Positions 25,801 through 34,557 of a stretch of DNA of 64,000 nt are shown in pieces; positions within the stretch are counted from its first letter, which is position 1, and each line of letters starts with the position of its first letter. The notes beneath the pieces are model-generated. The model saw only the letters and a list, made by a program, of their open reading frames with translations, was not told the origin of the DNA and did no database searches. Source of the stretch: a virus; IMG/VR virus record IMGVR_UViG_3300032309_001318, positions 20,540 through 84,539 of that record; one strand, given 5' to 3'. Position numbers and translations under genes: made by a program.

Positions 25801-26517
25801 TTAAGTATGGCTGGAAACCTGCTATCAGCAATGAATTCATCAATTAATTCAAAGGGAGCCTCAGACTCAACATTCCAATCTGCTGTTACTAAATTTGACG
25901 CTGCTGTAAATAAGTTTGCTAATAATGAGCCAATTCAAAAATTTAGAATGGCAAAAGAAGGAGAATATAATAAAAAGTTTGGGGCATATGATACTGCATA
26001 TATGACATTTGAAGGCCCTACAGGAGATAAGCAAACTAAATTAATTAGTTCAAAACAATACCAGCAAACGTTTGATAGTATGATTAAAAATAAATATGTA
26101 TTCTTAGGATACTCTCAAACAAATAGCACAGGCGCAGCTCAGGGTGCAACTGATCGTGGGGATAAAGGATTTCAAGTTAAAAAAGCATACGGAGGATTTG
26201 TTTCTGGTCCAGGTACATCAACGTCAGACTCTATTCCAGCAATGCTTTCAAACGGAGAGTATGTAATAAATGCTGATTCAGTTAAAAAGTATGGAGTCCA
26301 AACATTTGAAGCATTTAATAATAAAAAATATGCAATGGGCGGATACGTACAAAGAACTCCTTATGCCGAAGGCGGGTTAGCAAAGTCATCTAACTCTTTA
26401 TATAATATTAATGTTACACTTAACGGATCAGATCTTGATGCAAATGATGTAGCAAGAGCAATTCATAGAGAAATGAAAATGCGTGAGATAGCCTCTGGAA
26501 GGAGTAGAACATTATGA
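19819..26517 (+). CDS. Tail tape measure protein, TP901 type
   Basis: 2232 aa, the longest gene. Residues about 150-500 match the TP901 core (WGKNTQWAGRQLTVGLTVPLLAFGKASADAFKNADQQLVRLTKVYGG, then ETTRLAVLGEVDRQDAMKATLAIQTAFKQ and ALYLTAMREGGINASEGANALKSGL). A hydrophobic stretch lies at about 535-570, and a long glycine/methionine-rich hydrophobic region near 1380-1460; both may be membrane-insertion segments. Two copies of a D-x-(V/I)-PAML-x-x-GE(F/Y)V(V/I)N motif are at about 915 and 2140. A Lys/Gln/Glu-rich coiled coil occupies about 1800-1930. At about 1.5 angstrom per residue the tail would be near 330 nm. The gene overlaps the next one by four bases. Confidence 0.9.
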   Translation: MAEEQIVTNIVAKSDFSNLITDLNKVSSALTGLQDKLQATNKTLAAQVAVMNRSFAETMRSTGQFSTHFVSLSSDVEKFGSQLDKGQMKLGKFFQTYSQHIKSNGGLIRDLAKQQVQLQNSVLQPLGRNAEGMMQYNVHIPRGLDVVKNKTAIAKQELMIMNKVIQEGAGQLINWGKNTQWAGRQLTVGLTVPLLAFGKASADAFKNADQQLVRLTKVYGGIAAVSSQELGKVRQDVIQTANEIAKAYGSSFTDTIALAADIAATGKQGNELLGSIKETTRLAVLGEVDRQDAMKATLAIQTAFKQNTEELSESINFLNAVENQTSTTLNDLVEAIPKAGPIVKGLGGDVKDLALYLTAMREGGINASEGANALKSGLASLINPTKVAKGMFEGFGISLTDIVQRNAGDTTATILELQSALETLNPLQKQQALEQLFGKFQFARMNALFENLGKQGSQTLQVLDLMKASSQELGSLADRELLAVTESASGKYRRAIEGLKADLAGVGEQFLKINTSLIKFVNGILDFAQSLPNPIKQALGFIGMITAASGPLIMLTGVLANFFGYIIKGASHFRSFFKGGEGWKLLTPEILAAQKAGNLVEQTFYSDAKAAAVLKQAISSLSAEFATLEQRAMSAAVSVNPAVSTVGGTTIMAGSVNSSHPLVGKPGTRAAAHHNPRSGMSQSQRDSQTIHSVTPAPIPVNQKIGAVPQIFMGDNFPQYEGLTTSKGVSTGIVAGEAAKWHAMMGSLSMMTKQEVAALKKEIARTGTFSAEINSTFGQLLPAMTKLTSNAATESAAIVRQLQSGKITVDAARTKIIAVNAELERLMAQTTSQVAAGLGRTANLTQVPLINQPIVSNTGKSNIKEIFRPNRKASGILDKIAKTLGVRTWGGGYSTETTIPKRFNTGNIVPGTGNTDTVPAMLTPGEFVVNKKSTQENLSLLHAINGGGISNNGQYNKGGKVTDRITQALLSLFGKASESPTSPQRAHMAPDEKSLLMWSTRRVNQNTRSNTKTDSLFMTGNQIADDFDFLMSQGLHPMDLIQESGMKLGYSISGSDKDRIYKDFISKLRNNHGGQLFGGKNNIPLEVVADSILRPHLEQFTSSKSTMPNYYEDVTDLQTVRGSTASHPNRSTGFISRSGRAIPRGIKSILSTATGGSKRSRINFSLKNLSPMSRRLPMFRNLGGSVPGYNLGGVVGNVLKGTAFKNVGAKFGKIGDTWGATSMSLGMGKKLFGSSGLTPKAQNLMYGKLIENLEKERPYGYVKDARGSLQRALEPDIVDTLLKSSASDVLSSGGKSLSKIDREILKTKFANWDSKSWTPSTSKVRKQMFGMNKGGMVGGRIPGVQYYNQGGGPVSAFTSGLKNPYGKSLVSGGMNIPQMGMGAQMGIGMGGMMVGSMVGGPAGTGIMLASNMLPLISGLKGLGGVLPTVTKLAGVLGKLTIPGAVIGGAFMLGKALLALKKNYEDVGKANRLAFGGTQESFASVGITKFKTLSDRIKEVNEQIELNKVKAQSSYEQYTKNGPTGITLSIAELNKAVEEAKKNQTEYIEAFNKIDSSQVNKYASDLKAQFVAMGLSASEASNKIYAMIKASEKAGQSFSAVTSNDFRSIIDQSSALAKLFENLSKASTVNNFNPEEFATGLETLINSVMAYQEGLIGTKDAVNPEKIISAADSLRITMEKIGKINKSNATLNSDQVNKLKEQNVIYASILGKAESLASVTAKVLLYNSELGSVINLSRMSGQEAIDLTSNLSVLQNGLNQITEDTNKGNKNPLSFLAGAIARATTATKDYATSIKTAQKQDADYYRNKIKAIDLEIKKINEAANARKKALQDQQDAESFATEIKKKQIEYQDALAAGDMSRAAQAQADIQQLTKEKQIRSAIAAIDEKAAADIKIKEAQKQKLQDAEDKFNKGIQTSMAKSAETTANLTKLKSIRDEIERLSILGRTPGADKEGIKKQIADILIGLKTGTKDERSMYSEYEKQYGGGDRPYNQRNPLSMAGNLLSAMNSSINSKGASDSTFQSAVTKFDAAVNKFANNEPIQKFRMAKEGEYNKKFGAYDTAYMTFEGPTGDKQTKLISSKQYQQTFDSMIKNKYVFLGYSQTNSTGAAQGATDRGDKGFQVKKAYGGFVSGPGTSTSDSIPAMLSNGEYVINADSVKKYGVQTFEAFNNKKYAMGGYVQRTPYAEGGLAKSSNSLYNINVTLNGSDLDANDVARAIHREMKMREIASGRSRTL

Positions 26518-26987
26518 CAACAGTAACAATGCCTAGAGGATCTATACTTCAAATTCAAGGGTATGACGCATCTGCAAATGGCGGAGATGGTTCATTAAAA
26601 TACAATAAAGTTTCAGAACACAATAGATCTCAATTTGATATTTCAACTGATCGCATTGAAAAGCAACAAAGAATGTCTAATGGAACACTTAGAAAGTTTT
26701 TTATAGCAGACAAAAAAACATTTACCTTGTCATGGGACATGCTTCCATCATATAGAACATTAACAGTTGATGGTGCATGGGGAGCAGAAGATTTAAGAAC
26801 ATTTTACAGTAGTGCCCAAGGGCAGTCATCATTTAATATTAGAGTAAATTTAGCAAAAAATGGAACTAATCAGGAGGCAGCAAATTATGAAGAGTACACA
26901 GTTGTGTTTAGCGACTGTAACTTTACAGTATTAAAACGAGGCTTACAGCCATTTTGGAATGTATCAATAACACTGGTAGAGGTCTAA
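26514..26987 (+). CDS. Putative distal tail or baseplate protein
   Basis: 157 aa; ATGA overlap with the tape measure gene. Beta-rich, with ISTDRIEKQQRMSNGTLRKFFIADKKTFTLSWDMLP and WNVSITLVEV at the end. Small proteins of this type, with RMSNGTLRK followed by KKTFTLSW, follow the tape measure in several actinophage-like genomes and are taken to be tail-tip components. Position supports this; the exact role (hub adaptor or Dit-like) is not established. Confidence 0.55.
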   Translation: MTTVTMPRGSILQIQGYDASANGGDGSLKYNKVSEHNRSQFDISTDRIEKQQRMSNGTLRKFFIADKKTFTLSWDMLPSYRTLTVDGAWGAEDLRTFYSSAQGQSSFNIRVNLAKNGTNQEAANYEEYTVVFSDCNFTVLKRGLQPFWNVSITLVEV

Positions 26988-26988
26988 A

Positions 26989-29022
26989 ATGATAACAGCT
27001 TCAACTAATTTAAAGAATACACTTTATAATAACACTAACATTCAAATAGACTCAGGATGCTATATTGAATATAACATGAATAATATGCTTGACAATATTT
27101 CTGCAACAAACAATATCTCTGATTCGTCATACACAGGTCAAATTACCAATGCAATAGGGCAAGCATCTTGGCCCTCAAGCCGACCAAATCCTTATAAAAA
27201 ATTATTCCCCGTAGACTCATTAATAAAACCCTTTAGGCCTTTAAGCTCAGGAATTAAATATTTTATTATGGCAGATGCTGATACATACACAAATTCATTT
27301 TCATCATACAGATCAGTAAAGTACCCAGAGACACAACCAAGAATATATTATCCTGGAGTTGAAACATTTTACAAGTATTGGGTAACACCTATAAACACGG
27401 GCGCAAATGTAACAGTTAATTATGCAACATCTGGTACACGGTATGCCCTTACAAATAAAATAGTATTAAGATTTGAAAAAAACCATACACTGCCATCAAC
27501 TTATACTGTAACAATAACAAAATCAGATAACACTCAAACAATAATTGCAAATGCTTTGTCGACTCCATCTAGCGGAAATGTGGAGTTATATTATAATGGA
27601 ACTTCTTGGTCTGCCACACAACCAACAGAGCCAATGTCTTTTGGATCTCCAATTTCAATTAAATCAATTACAGTTACAACACCAAGTGCTGGTGTTGGTA
27701 AAATTATAGGATTGATAGAGGTATCAGCAAGATGGATTAAAGACATATCATCGGATGTTGTATCTTTTCAAATTAATAAAGAGTCTTCTTCATCATCCGA
27801 AGACATCTTGCCAGTAGGAAAAGTAACGGCAAATAGTTTAAACTTAAGTTTGGCTAAGTACAATCAGTCAGCACCTCAATATATTTCATACAATAGGACC
27901 TCAACATTGGATAGTTCATTAACCTATATTTACAAAAATGCAATTTTAAATCCGTATTTTAAAATATATCATTCAAACGGAGCAATAACAGAAGGCTCCA
28001 AAAAATACGATAAAGTTTCTCAAGGATACTACTATACAGACAGTTGGGAGATAGATACTTACGGAGAATCATCAATAACAGCATTAGATAATACAAAGTA
28101 TTTAATGGAGACGGTAGCCCCAGACATACTGTGTGAATACTATCCCGCAACTGCAGTTATAAGAAGGCTGCTAGATTCCGTAGGATTTACAAATTACTCA
28201 TTTAACCTAACATCAGATACCGATTCGTCTATTCCATTTATTAATTATTTTTGGACAGATGGCTCTAAGACTGTATGGGAAAATATTCAAGAGCTATGTA
28301 GAGACATACAAATGAATGCCGTTATGGACGAAAACAATATTTTACAGTTTTATAGCAGAAATTATATGTATTCAAGAACAGAAAAAACTTGGAATTTCTA
28401 TTATGAAAAAGATGGGGACTCTCTTCCAAATATAATTGATTTTGATCAAAAAGAAATAGCCTCTGCCAACCAAGTTAAAGTTTTATGGTCTACTCCAATA
28501 TCATCTAGTTATTTAGGTGCGTCTGGCCCACTGTGGCAGTCACCGACTTCATATTTAATTGCTGGTGGATTGAAAGAAACTTTAACGTCAACTAGTACTA
28601 AAATAATATTAGATTTAGGAACTTTAGATAAATATAGCAAATTCCAATCTGGATTTAATTTTAACGGATACTTTATGATAGACTCAGAAATAATAGAGTT
28701 TGATGCAATAGGTTATCAATATATTCCAAAAGAACTAAGCCCTTCTACAATTTATGACGCATTAACAGAAACAAACGTTTCAAATAATGGATCGAACTTT
28801 ATAAATATTTGGATAGAAAACTCAGCAGATGTAAATAAATATAGAAACTTTTCAAAAGTAGGAACTGCAGACATAAACTCAGAAATTTACTTTAAACCAA
28901 ACGGAGCATATAGAGTTAAAGCAAGAGGTGCTCTGGGAACTACAGCAGCGGCACATAATGCTAGCGGTGTGCCCTCAACAGAATATTTTTGGACTGGAAC
29001 TTTGGTGACTCAAAATGCGTGA
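26989..29022 (+). CDS. Minor tail protein with discoidin-like domain
   Basis: 677 aa. The N-terminal 240 residues contain a region like a coagulation-factor 5/8 (discoidin) beta-sandwich (TYTVTITKSDNTQTII, then SITVTTPSAGVGKIIGLIEVSARW). The middle has VSFQINKESSSSSEDILPVGKVTANSLNLSLAKYN, typical of tail-tip hub proteins of actinophages, and ILCEYYPATAVIRRLLDSVGFTNY with a long ETVAPD part. It starts right after the small tail protein and overlaps the next by eight bases. Probably part of the tail tip or baseplate that contacts the cell. Confidence 0.6.
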   Translation: MITASTNLKNTLYNNTNIQIDSGCYIEYNMNNMLDNISATNNISDSSYTGQITNAIGQASWPSSRPNPYKKLFPVDSLIKPFRPLSSGIKYFIMADADTYTNSFSSYRSVKYPETQPRIYYPGVETFYKYWVTPINTGANVTVNYATSGTRYALTNKIVLRFEKNHTLPSTYTVTITKSDNTQTIIANALSTPSSGNVELYYNGTSWSATQPTEPMSFGSPISIKSITVTTPSAGVGKIIGLIEVSARWIKDISSDVVSFQINKESSSSSEDILPVGKVTANSLNLSLAKYNQSAPQYISYNRTSTLDSSLTYIYKNAILNPYFKIYHSNGAITEGSKKYDKVSQGYYYTDSWEIDTYGESSITALDNTKYLMETVAPDILCEYYPATAVIRRLLDSVGFTNYSFNLTSDTDSSIPFINYFWTDGSKTVWENIQELCRDIQMNAVMDENNILQFYSRNYMYSRTEKTWNFYYEKDGDSLPNIIDFDQKEIASANQVKVLWSTPISSSYLGASGPLWQSPTSYLIAGGLKETLTSTSTKIILDLGTLDKYSKFQSGFNFNGYFMIDSEIIEFDAIGYQYIPKELSPSTIYDALTETNVSNNGSNFINIWIENSADVNKYRNFSKVGTADINSEIYFKPNGAYRVKARGALGTTAAAHNASGVPSTEYFWTGTLVTQNA

Positions 29023-30724
29023 TATATATCCAATTGGAGGATCCTACACTGGGCTAGCATTTGTTAAAAATTTAGTAATAAAACCACTCTCATACACCTC
29101 AGTAGAAATAAATATAGACACGTACGAATGGTCTGTTAACCCAACATCGTACAGTATTTATATACAAAAAAAGATATACTCTGGCGGGGTGTGGGTAAAC
29201 GACCCAGCATCTGCAGAAGTTTCATTAAGCAAAACTGCCGATCCTTTTGTTATTGATAATTTAATCATGGGAGCAACCTATGATTTTCAAGTAGTGCCAT
29301 ATCTAAATTCAAACATGGGCTACGGAATACAGCAAAAAGATTACACAATGCCAACTGATGGAATTTCCATACAAACGCTTTCATCTACTCCAAAAGATTT
29401 TAAAGTGGCAAAATCATACATGGCTTTATCTGTTACAGAGCAAGACTACTTGGCAAAAAGATACGCTATTGCTTCTAGAGAATTTCCAGCTATCGTTGTT
29501 CCAACAACAAAAACAGTTTCTCAGGTAAATGGAAATGAATACAATGTGGGATACTTTTCTTATGGCACTAGTTTAATTTTAGATAATACTGTTGAAAATC
29601 CAAATCAGATGGGGGGTCTGGGATTTTTTGTAAATAGCTTGGGGCAAACTGGATACTATATTTTAATAGAATCCACATCGTCAGCAGCAGCAGCAGATAA
29701 AAAATCAGTAAGAATTGTTAAGTTTGTAGGAAATAAAGTAAAGCCATTAAAAGAAATTGGAACAAGAACAGAGTCTACAGTAGAAGGAATCTATGGCGGA
29801 AGAATATATAATATTGATGTAAAAGTAAAAATAGAAAACAGAGTCGTAAATATTGATGCTTATATAAATGGCTATAAAGTTAGCTATCAAGACTCAACCG
29901 TTAAAACAGCAAATAAGGTTGCCCTACTAGAAACATCTATTCTTGCACCAACTAATAAAGTTGCAGTTATATGTGGCCGTGGCGAAGTTGCATTTGATTA
30001 TGTTTACGGAAATGAATTAAAAGATTATCAGTACGTAGATGCAAGCTTTGATGTAAATCTATATCAAGGTCAATTTGGAAATGATTTAATTAATACTTCA
30101 TTTGGAGACCTCTCATATGTCGGAAACTATTCTCAAGATGAGATAGCGATTGGAAACAAAAAGCTAACCGCTCTAGACGAGTTTGGAACAGTTGTAAGAG
30201 AAATTTTAAAAGTAGATGTTAAATATGATACAAGGCCATCGTATCCAATTAAATGGAGCACTGGTATAAATCAATATGCAAGTATTATTGGTCAAAAAAT
30301 ATCTAACTTTGGAGCACAAGCATATATATTAAACAATACATCTACTAGCATACCAGTATCAAATGGACTTGAAGCAAGCCTTTATATATATGGAAATACT
30401 TTAGGAAGTTCTGGGGAGCTAGAATATAAAACAGACGGGCTAAATGATTACGCAACTGCAGAGCCAGTTATATTTCAATCTTCATGGCTTCAAAACGAAG
30501 CGGACGTAAAAGCCCTTGCCTTATGGATTAAAAGTAATGTTATTAACAAAGGTAAACTAGTAGATATGTCAATATTTGGAAACCCACTTATTTCGGTAGG
30601 AGACATAGTTGGAATTAACTACTCTTATCATGGATTATCTGGAGAAGGAAATTTTATAGTAACTAATGTAAAGCATTCATATTCTCAAGGACTGGAGACT
30701 CAAATAACCTGTCGAACCTTATAG
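29015..30724 (+). CDS. Minor tail protein with FN3-like and LamG-like parts
   Basis: 569 aa, ATG inside the previous gene's end (8-nt overlap). Residues about 20-120 form an FN3-like unit (SYTSVEINIDTYEWSVNPTSYSIYI, GATYDFQVVPYLNSNMGYG). Residues about 170-340 read as a concanavalin-like sandwich (YFSYGTSLILDN, GLGFFVNSLGQTGYYILIES, IYNIDVKVKIENRVVNIDAYINGYKVSY). The end (VDMSIFGNPLISVGDIVGINYSYHGLSGEGNFIVTNVKHSYSQGLETQITCRTL) is the typical ending of tail-hub (gp27/Tal-like) proteins, where receptor-recognition parts are carried. Tail-tip or adhesin role inferred. Confidence 0.6.
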   Translation: MRDIYPIGGSYTGLAFVKNLVIKPLSYTSVEINIDTYEWSVNPTSYSIYIQKKIYSGGVWVNDPASAEVSLSKTADPFVIDNLIMGATYDFQVVPYLNSNMGYGIQQKDYTMPTDGISIQTLSSTPKDFKVAKSYMALSVTEQDYLAKRYAIASREFPAIVVPTTKTVSQVNGNEYNVGYFSYGTSLILDNTVENPNQMGGLGFFVNSLGQTGYYILIESTSSAAAADKKSVRIVKFVGNKVKPLKEIGTRTESTVEGIYGGRIYNIDVKVKIENRVVNIDAYINGYKVSYQDSTVKTANKVALLETSILAPTNKVAVICGRGEVAFDYVYGNELKDYQYVDASFDVNLYQGQFGNDLINTSFGDLSYVGNYSQDEIAIGNKKLTALDEFGTVVREILKVDVKYDTRPSYPIKWSTGINQYASIIGQKISNFGAQAYILNNTSTSIPVSNGLEASLYIYGNTLGSSGELEYKTDGLNDYATAEPVIFQSSWLQNEADVKALALWIKSNVINKGKLVDMSIFGNPLISVGDIVGINYSYHGLSGEGNFIVTNVKHSYSQGLETQITCRTL

Positions 30725-30730
30725 GCGAAA

Positions 30731-30739
30731 TGGTATAAT
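30731..30739 (+). promoter_or_regulatory. Extended -10 element before 30745
   Basis: TGG+TATAAT (30731-30739) with no clear -35. The ATG at 30745 is five bases downstream, suggesting a leaderless or nearly leaderless message. Confidence 0.5.
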
Positions 30740-30744
30740 AAAAT

Positions 30745-31545
30745 ATGGCTAAAAATATTAGAACAGACATTAAGGATATCACTAGAGGATCAGTAATAGC
30801 CCTTCCAGTAGACCACCCAGACGCTATACATCTGCATCCAAATGACTATATTGCAGTTAAAGGTGGATCAATAGACTATTCTAAATATTTAAATTCTAAT
30901 CCTTACGCATACATATCTACACCAGACACATTAGAAAATCAAGATATTTTAGCGGGAGATCCAATAACAATAGATGAAATGTTAGACATTCCATCATTAA
31001 GCGATATAGAGAGCGTTGTTTATGAACCATATTATGACACTGTTTCTAAATTACAAAAAGTTAGAGCATTAATTAAAATTAGAAACTCCAGTAAAAATCC
31101 AACTAATATTGCAGGTGTAGACGCAAGAATATTTAACCCTAGCACAATAGTGCCAGTTGTTTCAAATACAAGCACTACAAAGTCTGTAGAATTTATTACT
31201 CCGTCTCCAGGTGTCCCAAATGTTGTATTCAAAAGAGACTCAACCGCAATTGCATGGGGTTGGGACAATGTTTCTGGACTTGGATCATATTCTTCTGTAT
31301 CATATCAATGGATAATTAGCTCATCAAGCGGAGCCTCAGCAGCAACATTAGATAGCGGAACATTAACATACTCAACATCTACAAGTAAGCAAATAGGAAT
31401 TGGTGGAAGCATGAAGCAGTATAGAGTAAGTTCTAGAGATGGAAATACTAGTGCTACATCTTCACCAAGATGGCTAAGAGTAAGGACAGTTGTAGTGGGA
31501 ACAAATGGTACTACATATAGTTCTAGTTACTCTACACCAATTTAA
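30745..31545 (+). CDS. Tail protein with C-terminal module shared with the large fibre gene
   Basis: 266 aa. The N-terminal 140 residues are unrecognised. The C-terminal 110 (from TPSPGVPNVVFKRDSTAIAWGWDNVSG to RWLRVRTVVVGTNGTTYSSSYSTPI) match in order the last domain of the protein at 34558-36993, including the closing GTNGxTYSS motif. The shared module is probably a beta-sandwich for receptor or glycan binding. The probable promoter lies just upstream, with no Shine-Dalgarno. It is followed by another tail gene after ten bases. Confidence 0.55.
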   Translation: MAKNIRTDIKDITRGSVIALPVDHPDAIHLHPNDYIAVKGGSIDYSKYLNSNPYAYISTPDTLENQDILAGDPITIDEMLDIPSLSDIESVVYEPYYDTVSKLQKVRALIKIRNSSKNPTNIAGVDARIFNPSTIVPVVSNTSTTKSVEFITPSPGVPNVVFKRDSTAIAWGWDNVSGLGSYSSVSYQWIISSSSGASAATLDSGTLTYSTSTSKQIGIGGSMKQYRVSSRDGNTSATSSPRWLRVRTVVVGTNGTTYSSSYSTPI

Positions 31546-31555
31546 TAGGAGAATA

Positions 31556-32626
31556 ATGATAACAAAATTTGGAAAAAGATTTTTAACCGATCAAATGGCT
31601 GGCAACGTATCTGGTTTAAATAAGGACATTGCCATAGGAATTGACTACACCGCAGATACTGAAAATGATACTAGACTTGGGTTCGAGTTCTACAGAGTTC
31701 CAGTTTCATTTGGAACTACAGATATACAAACATTAGACGGAATCACATCTTACTCAGTAATTTTTAAAGCAACAATTCCACAAGATGTTGAAGGTCACAT
31801 TAACGAGATAGGTCTTTATCCATCAACAAGGTCTTCAATAAATAACTTTGACAGTAAATTTATAACAGATTTTGCAACCTACACAGACTGGACAGACACA
31901 GACGGATTTAAATCAGACTATTTAACTGGAAGCCAAAGAATTGGAAACACTATACTACTTATGCAGTCAGCTGCAACTTCTGCAAACGAATATATTCAAA
32001 ACACAGTTAATTTAGATTTATCTGGATATAGCGCTAATGATACTTTAAGATTGGCATATTACAAACAAGATGAAAATTTAGCATCTATAAAAATTAGATT
32101 CTATAGCTCAGACACAGAATATTTTGAAAAAGTAATTACACCAGCATCTGGGACTGGAAACAAATTAACTGCAGACATCCCAATGTCAGAAATTTTTAAT
32201 GGGGCAACAGCCGTAGCACCAGATAAGTCATCTATTATAAAAATAGGAATAATTATAACCCCATCTGCAGGACAGACAACTTACGTTGGATTTGATGGAT
32301 TAAGAATAAATGATGAAGACACATTTGATCCAAACTTTGGATTAATTGGAAGATCTGTTGTATCTACAACAACTACAGTGTCTGGAGTATCTGGGCAAAG
32401 TACTATAACGGTAGGTTCTGTTAATAATTTATTTATAGGACAACCCGTATCTGGAACTGGAATAGCGACAGGTGCTTTAATTAGCAGCATATCAGATACA
32501 ACAATTACCCTTTCATTAAGCAATACAGGAACAGTTTCTGGAAATGGAACTTTTTATGGAATTAAAAAACTTGCTGGAAGATCTTTAGATCTTGAGTATA
32601 AATTAGATTTGGACTGGAATATCTAG
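31556..32626 (+). CDS. Tail fibre or baseplate-associated protein
   Basis: 356 aa. The ATG at 31556 with aggaga ahead is chosen over an upstream GTG at 31505, which would add 17 residues overlapping the previous gene. N-terminus FGKRFLTDQMAGNVSGLNKDIAIGIDYTADTENDTRLGFEFYRVPV resembles tail-fibre assembly and baseplate-like proteins; the middle has an FDSKFITDFATYTDWTDTDGFKSDY jelly-roll-like region; the end has repeated valine/threonine strands (VSTTTTVSGVSGQSTITVGSVNNLF). Role as receptor-facing structural protein is inferred from location. Confidence 0.5.
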   Translation: MITKFGKRFLTDQMAGNVSGLNKDIAIGIDYTADTENDTRLGFEFYRVPVSFGTTDIQTLDGITSYSVIFKATIPQDVEGHINEIGLYPSTRSSINNFDSKFITDFATYTDWTDTDGFKSDYLTGSQRIGNTILLMQSAATSANEYIQNTVNLDLSGYSANDTLRLAYYKQDENLASIKIRFYSSDTEYFEKVITPASGTGNKLTADIPMSEIFNGATAVAPDKSSIIKIGIIITPSAGQTTYVGFDGLRINDEDTFDPNFGLIGRSVVSTTTTVSGVSGQSTITVGSVNNLFIGQPVSGTGIATGALISSISDTTITLSLSNTGTVSGNGTFYGIKKLAGRSLDLEYKLDLDWNI

Positions 32627-32627
32627 G

Positions 32628-34553
32628 ATGGCAGCGTATCAAGATTTGTTAAAAGATAACTCCGTTGCAGTTGAAAACGGAAATTATTTTATTGTAACAG
32701 TAACAGACCTTGATTTAAATGAAAACTATCCAATTCAATTTAGATGGAAATACCAAGATGGCACATTTGGATTATGGTCAGCATCTAAACTATTAACAAC
32801 CATAGGAGAAACTTTACCAGGAAGTCCAAATTTATCTTTAACAGATGTTGTTGGCGATGATGGATTTATTAAAATTACTTGGAACGGTAATGATAAATCT
32901 GGTAAGCCAATAACAAATATAGATAGAGTAGATATTTTTATTGATGGATCTCCATTTGATGCAACAAAAGCTGCAGCAAGCTTTAAGGTAGCTGGAACAC
33001 AAACAATAGCAGCACCAGCAGGAGATTATTTAGTAGCTCTATACGCTATTTCAAGCTATGGAAGTAAATCAGCGGTCAGCGATGCAAGACTTGTAACTGT
33101 TTATAAATCTGGACAATCTGCTATAAACCCAGAAGACCCTTCTGCACCAGAAGTAACAGCAGGACTAGCATCAGTAATTGTTGAGTGGGATGGAAAGAAA
33201 AATGACGGAGAAGGCGGAGTTGAAAATTTTACTCCAGGGTCTTTTGCGGGAGCAAAAGTATTTATTGGTACCACTGCAGATTTTGTCACAAGTGATAACA
33301 ATTGGGTACATACATTAAACTTTGCAAACGGATCTAATAAGGTTTCAATAGGAGTAGGCACAGTTATTAATAAATCTACTGGCGCTACATTACAATATGG
33401 AGTTCCTTATTATGTAAAAATAGACACAATTAATTCTAATAATTTAGCCAACGGACAACCAGTATCAGCAAGCGGAAACCCAATAACAGTAGATATGCTT
33501 CCTGCAAGCGAAATTAAAACAGGATTCCTAGACGCAGATGCTTATATTAAAGCTGGCGCAAGTGGTGGAGCAAGAGTTGAAATAGGTGGATCTACTACAC
33601 CATTAGTTATTTATGGAACAGATGGAACAACAGAATTATTAAAATTTACTGGAGGGTCTACAGGAACATTAGCTATTAATGGATCTGGAACATTTACTGG
33701 AAATCTTTCTATTGGCACAGGCGATACAGTTTTCAAAGCAGAGCCAGCAACTGGAATATGGCTAGGAGACGCAGACTATGCAGACGCAGATTTTAGAGTT
33801 GCAACAAATGGTGTTATAAGAGCAAAAGCAGGAACTGTTGGAGGATGGAACTTAGCAGAATCGTATTTACAAAACTCAACAGGTACACTTAAAATAAATA
33901 GCGGAGATAGTCCATCTATTTATCTGGGGCCAGCTTCTGGCGCACATATAAGACTGTCACCAGATTCAATAACACATTATAATGGCGGATCACCAAGTAA
34001 TAAGTTTACATTAACAACATCAAACGGAAATATATATTTATCTGGAAATATTACAGCAGGATCTAATATTACTGGATCTACAATTACTGGAAGTACCATA
34101 ACTGGATCAGATATTAGCTCTACTGGTATCGGGGCCTATAACGGTACACTAACAATAAGTGGAGGATACATAACTCATGGCAGCGGAGTTTGGATTAACT
34201 CTCCTGAATTTTCAGTAGGTACATTTGCTGGTAACGTTGGATATTTTAGTACAAAAACAGATGGAAGCTCTTATTTAGGAAATAGTAATTCATCTAGTTT
34301 AGCTTTTAGAATAGATATTTCCCAATCTGGAACTTTTGCAAGGGGATACCATTTAAATAATCTTGGAGCCGCAGAGTTCCATCAGCCAGATCCAAACGGG
34401 TACAGTCCATCAAGAACAGTTGTTGTTGGAGACGGTGATGGTTGGCTACACACAGGAAGAGCATTTTACTATGGATCACAAGGAACTTCTTCAACAATTA
34501 ATAGTGTAACTGGCTCCGCCCGAATAGGCGACATATTTTTTAGTACGAGTTGA
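32628..34553 (+). CDS. Tail fibre protein with FN3 and beta-helix-like parts
   Basis: 641 aa. The N-terminal third has two FN3-like units (NYFIVTVTDLDLNENYPIQFRWKYQDG and ITWNGNDKSGKPITNIDRVDIFIDG). Residues 290-430 have repeating glycine-rich strands (ASGGARVEIGGSTTPLVIYGTDG, AKAGTVGGWNLAESYLQNS), and residues about 475-500 carry a short ITGSTITGSDISSTGIG repeat, typical of trimeric fibre shafts. The end is a globular, aromatic-rich tip. No chaperone domain is visible. Expected to be a trimeric adhesin on the tail tip. Confidence 0.6.
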   Translation: MAAYQDLLKDNSVAVENGNYFIVTVTDLDLNENYPIQFRWKYQDGTFGLWSASKLLTTIGETLPGSPNLSLTDVVGDDGFIKITWNGNDKSGKPITNIDRVDIFIDGSPFDATKAAASFKVAGTQTIAAPAGDYLVALYAISSYGSKSAVSDARLVTVYKSGQSAINPEDPSAPEVTAGLASVIVEWDGKKNDGEGGVENFTPGSFAGAKVFIGTTADFVTSDNNWVHTLNFANGSNKVSIGVGTVINKSTGATLQYGVPYYVKIDTINSNNLANGQPVSASGNPITVDMLPASEIKTGFLDADAYIKAGASGGARVEIGGSTTPLVIYGTDGTTELLKFTGGSTGTLAINGSGTFTGNLSIGTGDTVFKAEPATGIWLGDADYADADFRVATNGVIRAKAGTVGGWNLAESYLQNSTGTLKINSGDSPSIYLGPASGAHIRLSPDSITHYNGGSPSNKFTLTTSNGNIYLSGNITAGSNITGSTITGSTITGSDISSTGIGAYNGTLTISGGYITHGSGVWINSPEFSVGTFAGNVGYFSTKTDGSSYLGNSNSSSLAFRIDISQSGTFARGYHLNNLGAAEFHQPDPNGYSPSRTVVVGDGDGWLHTGRAFYYGSQGTSSTINSVTGSARIGDIFFSTS

Positions 34554-34557
34554 TAAT

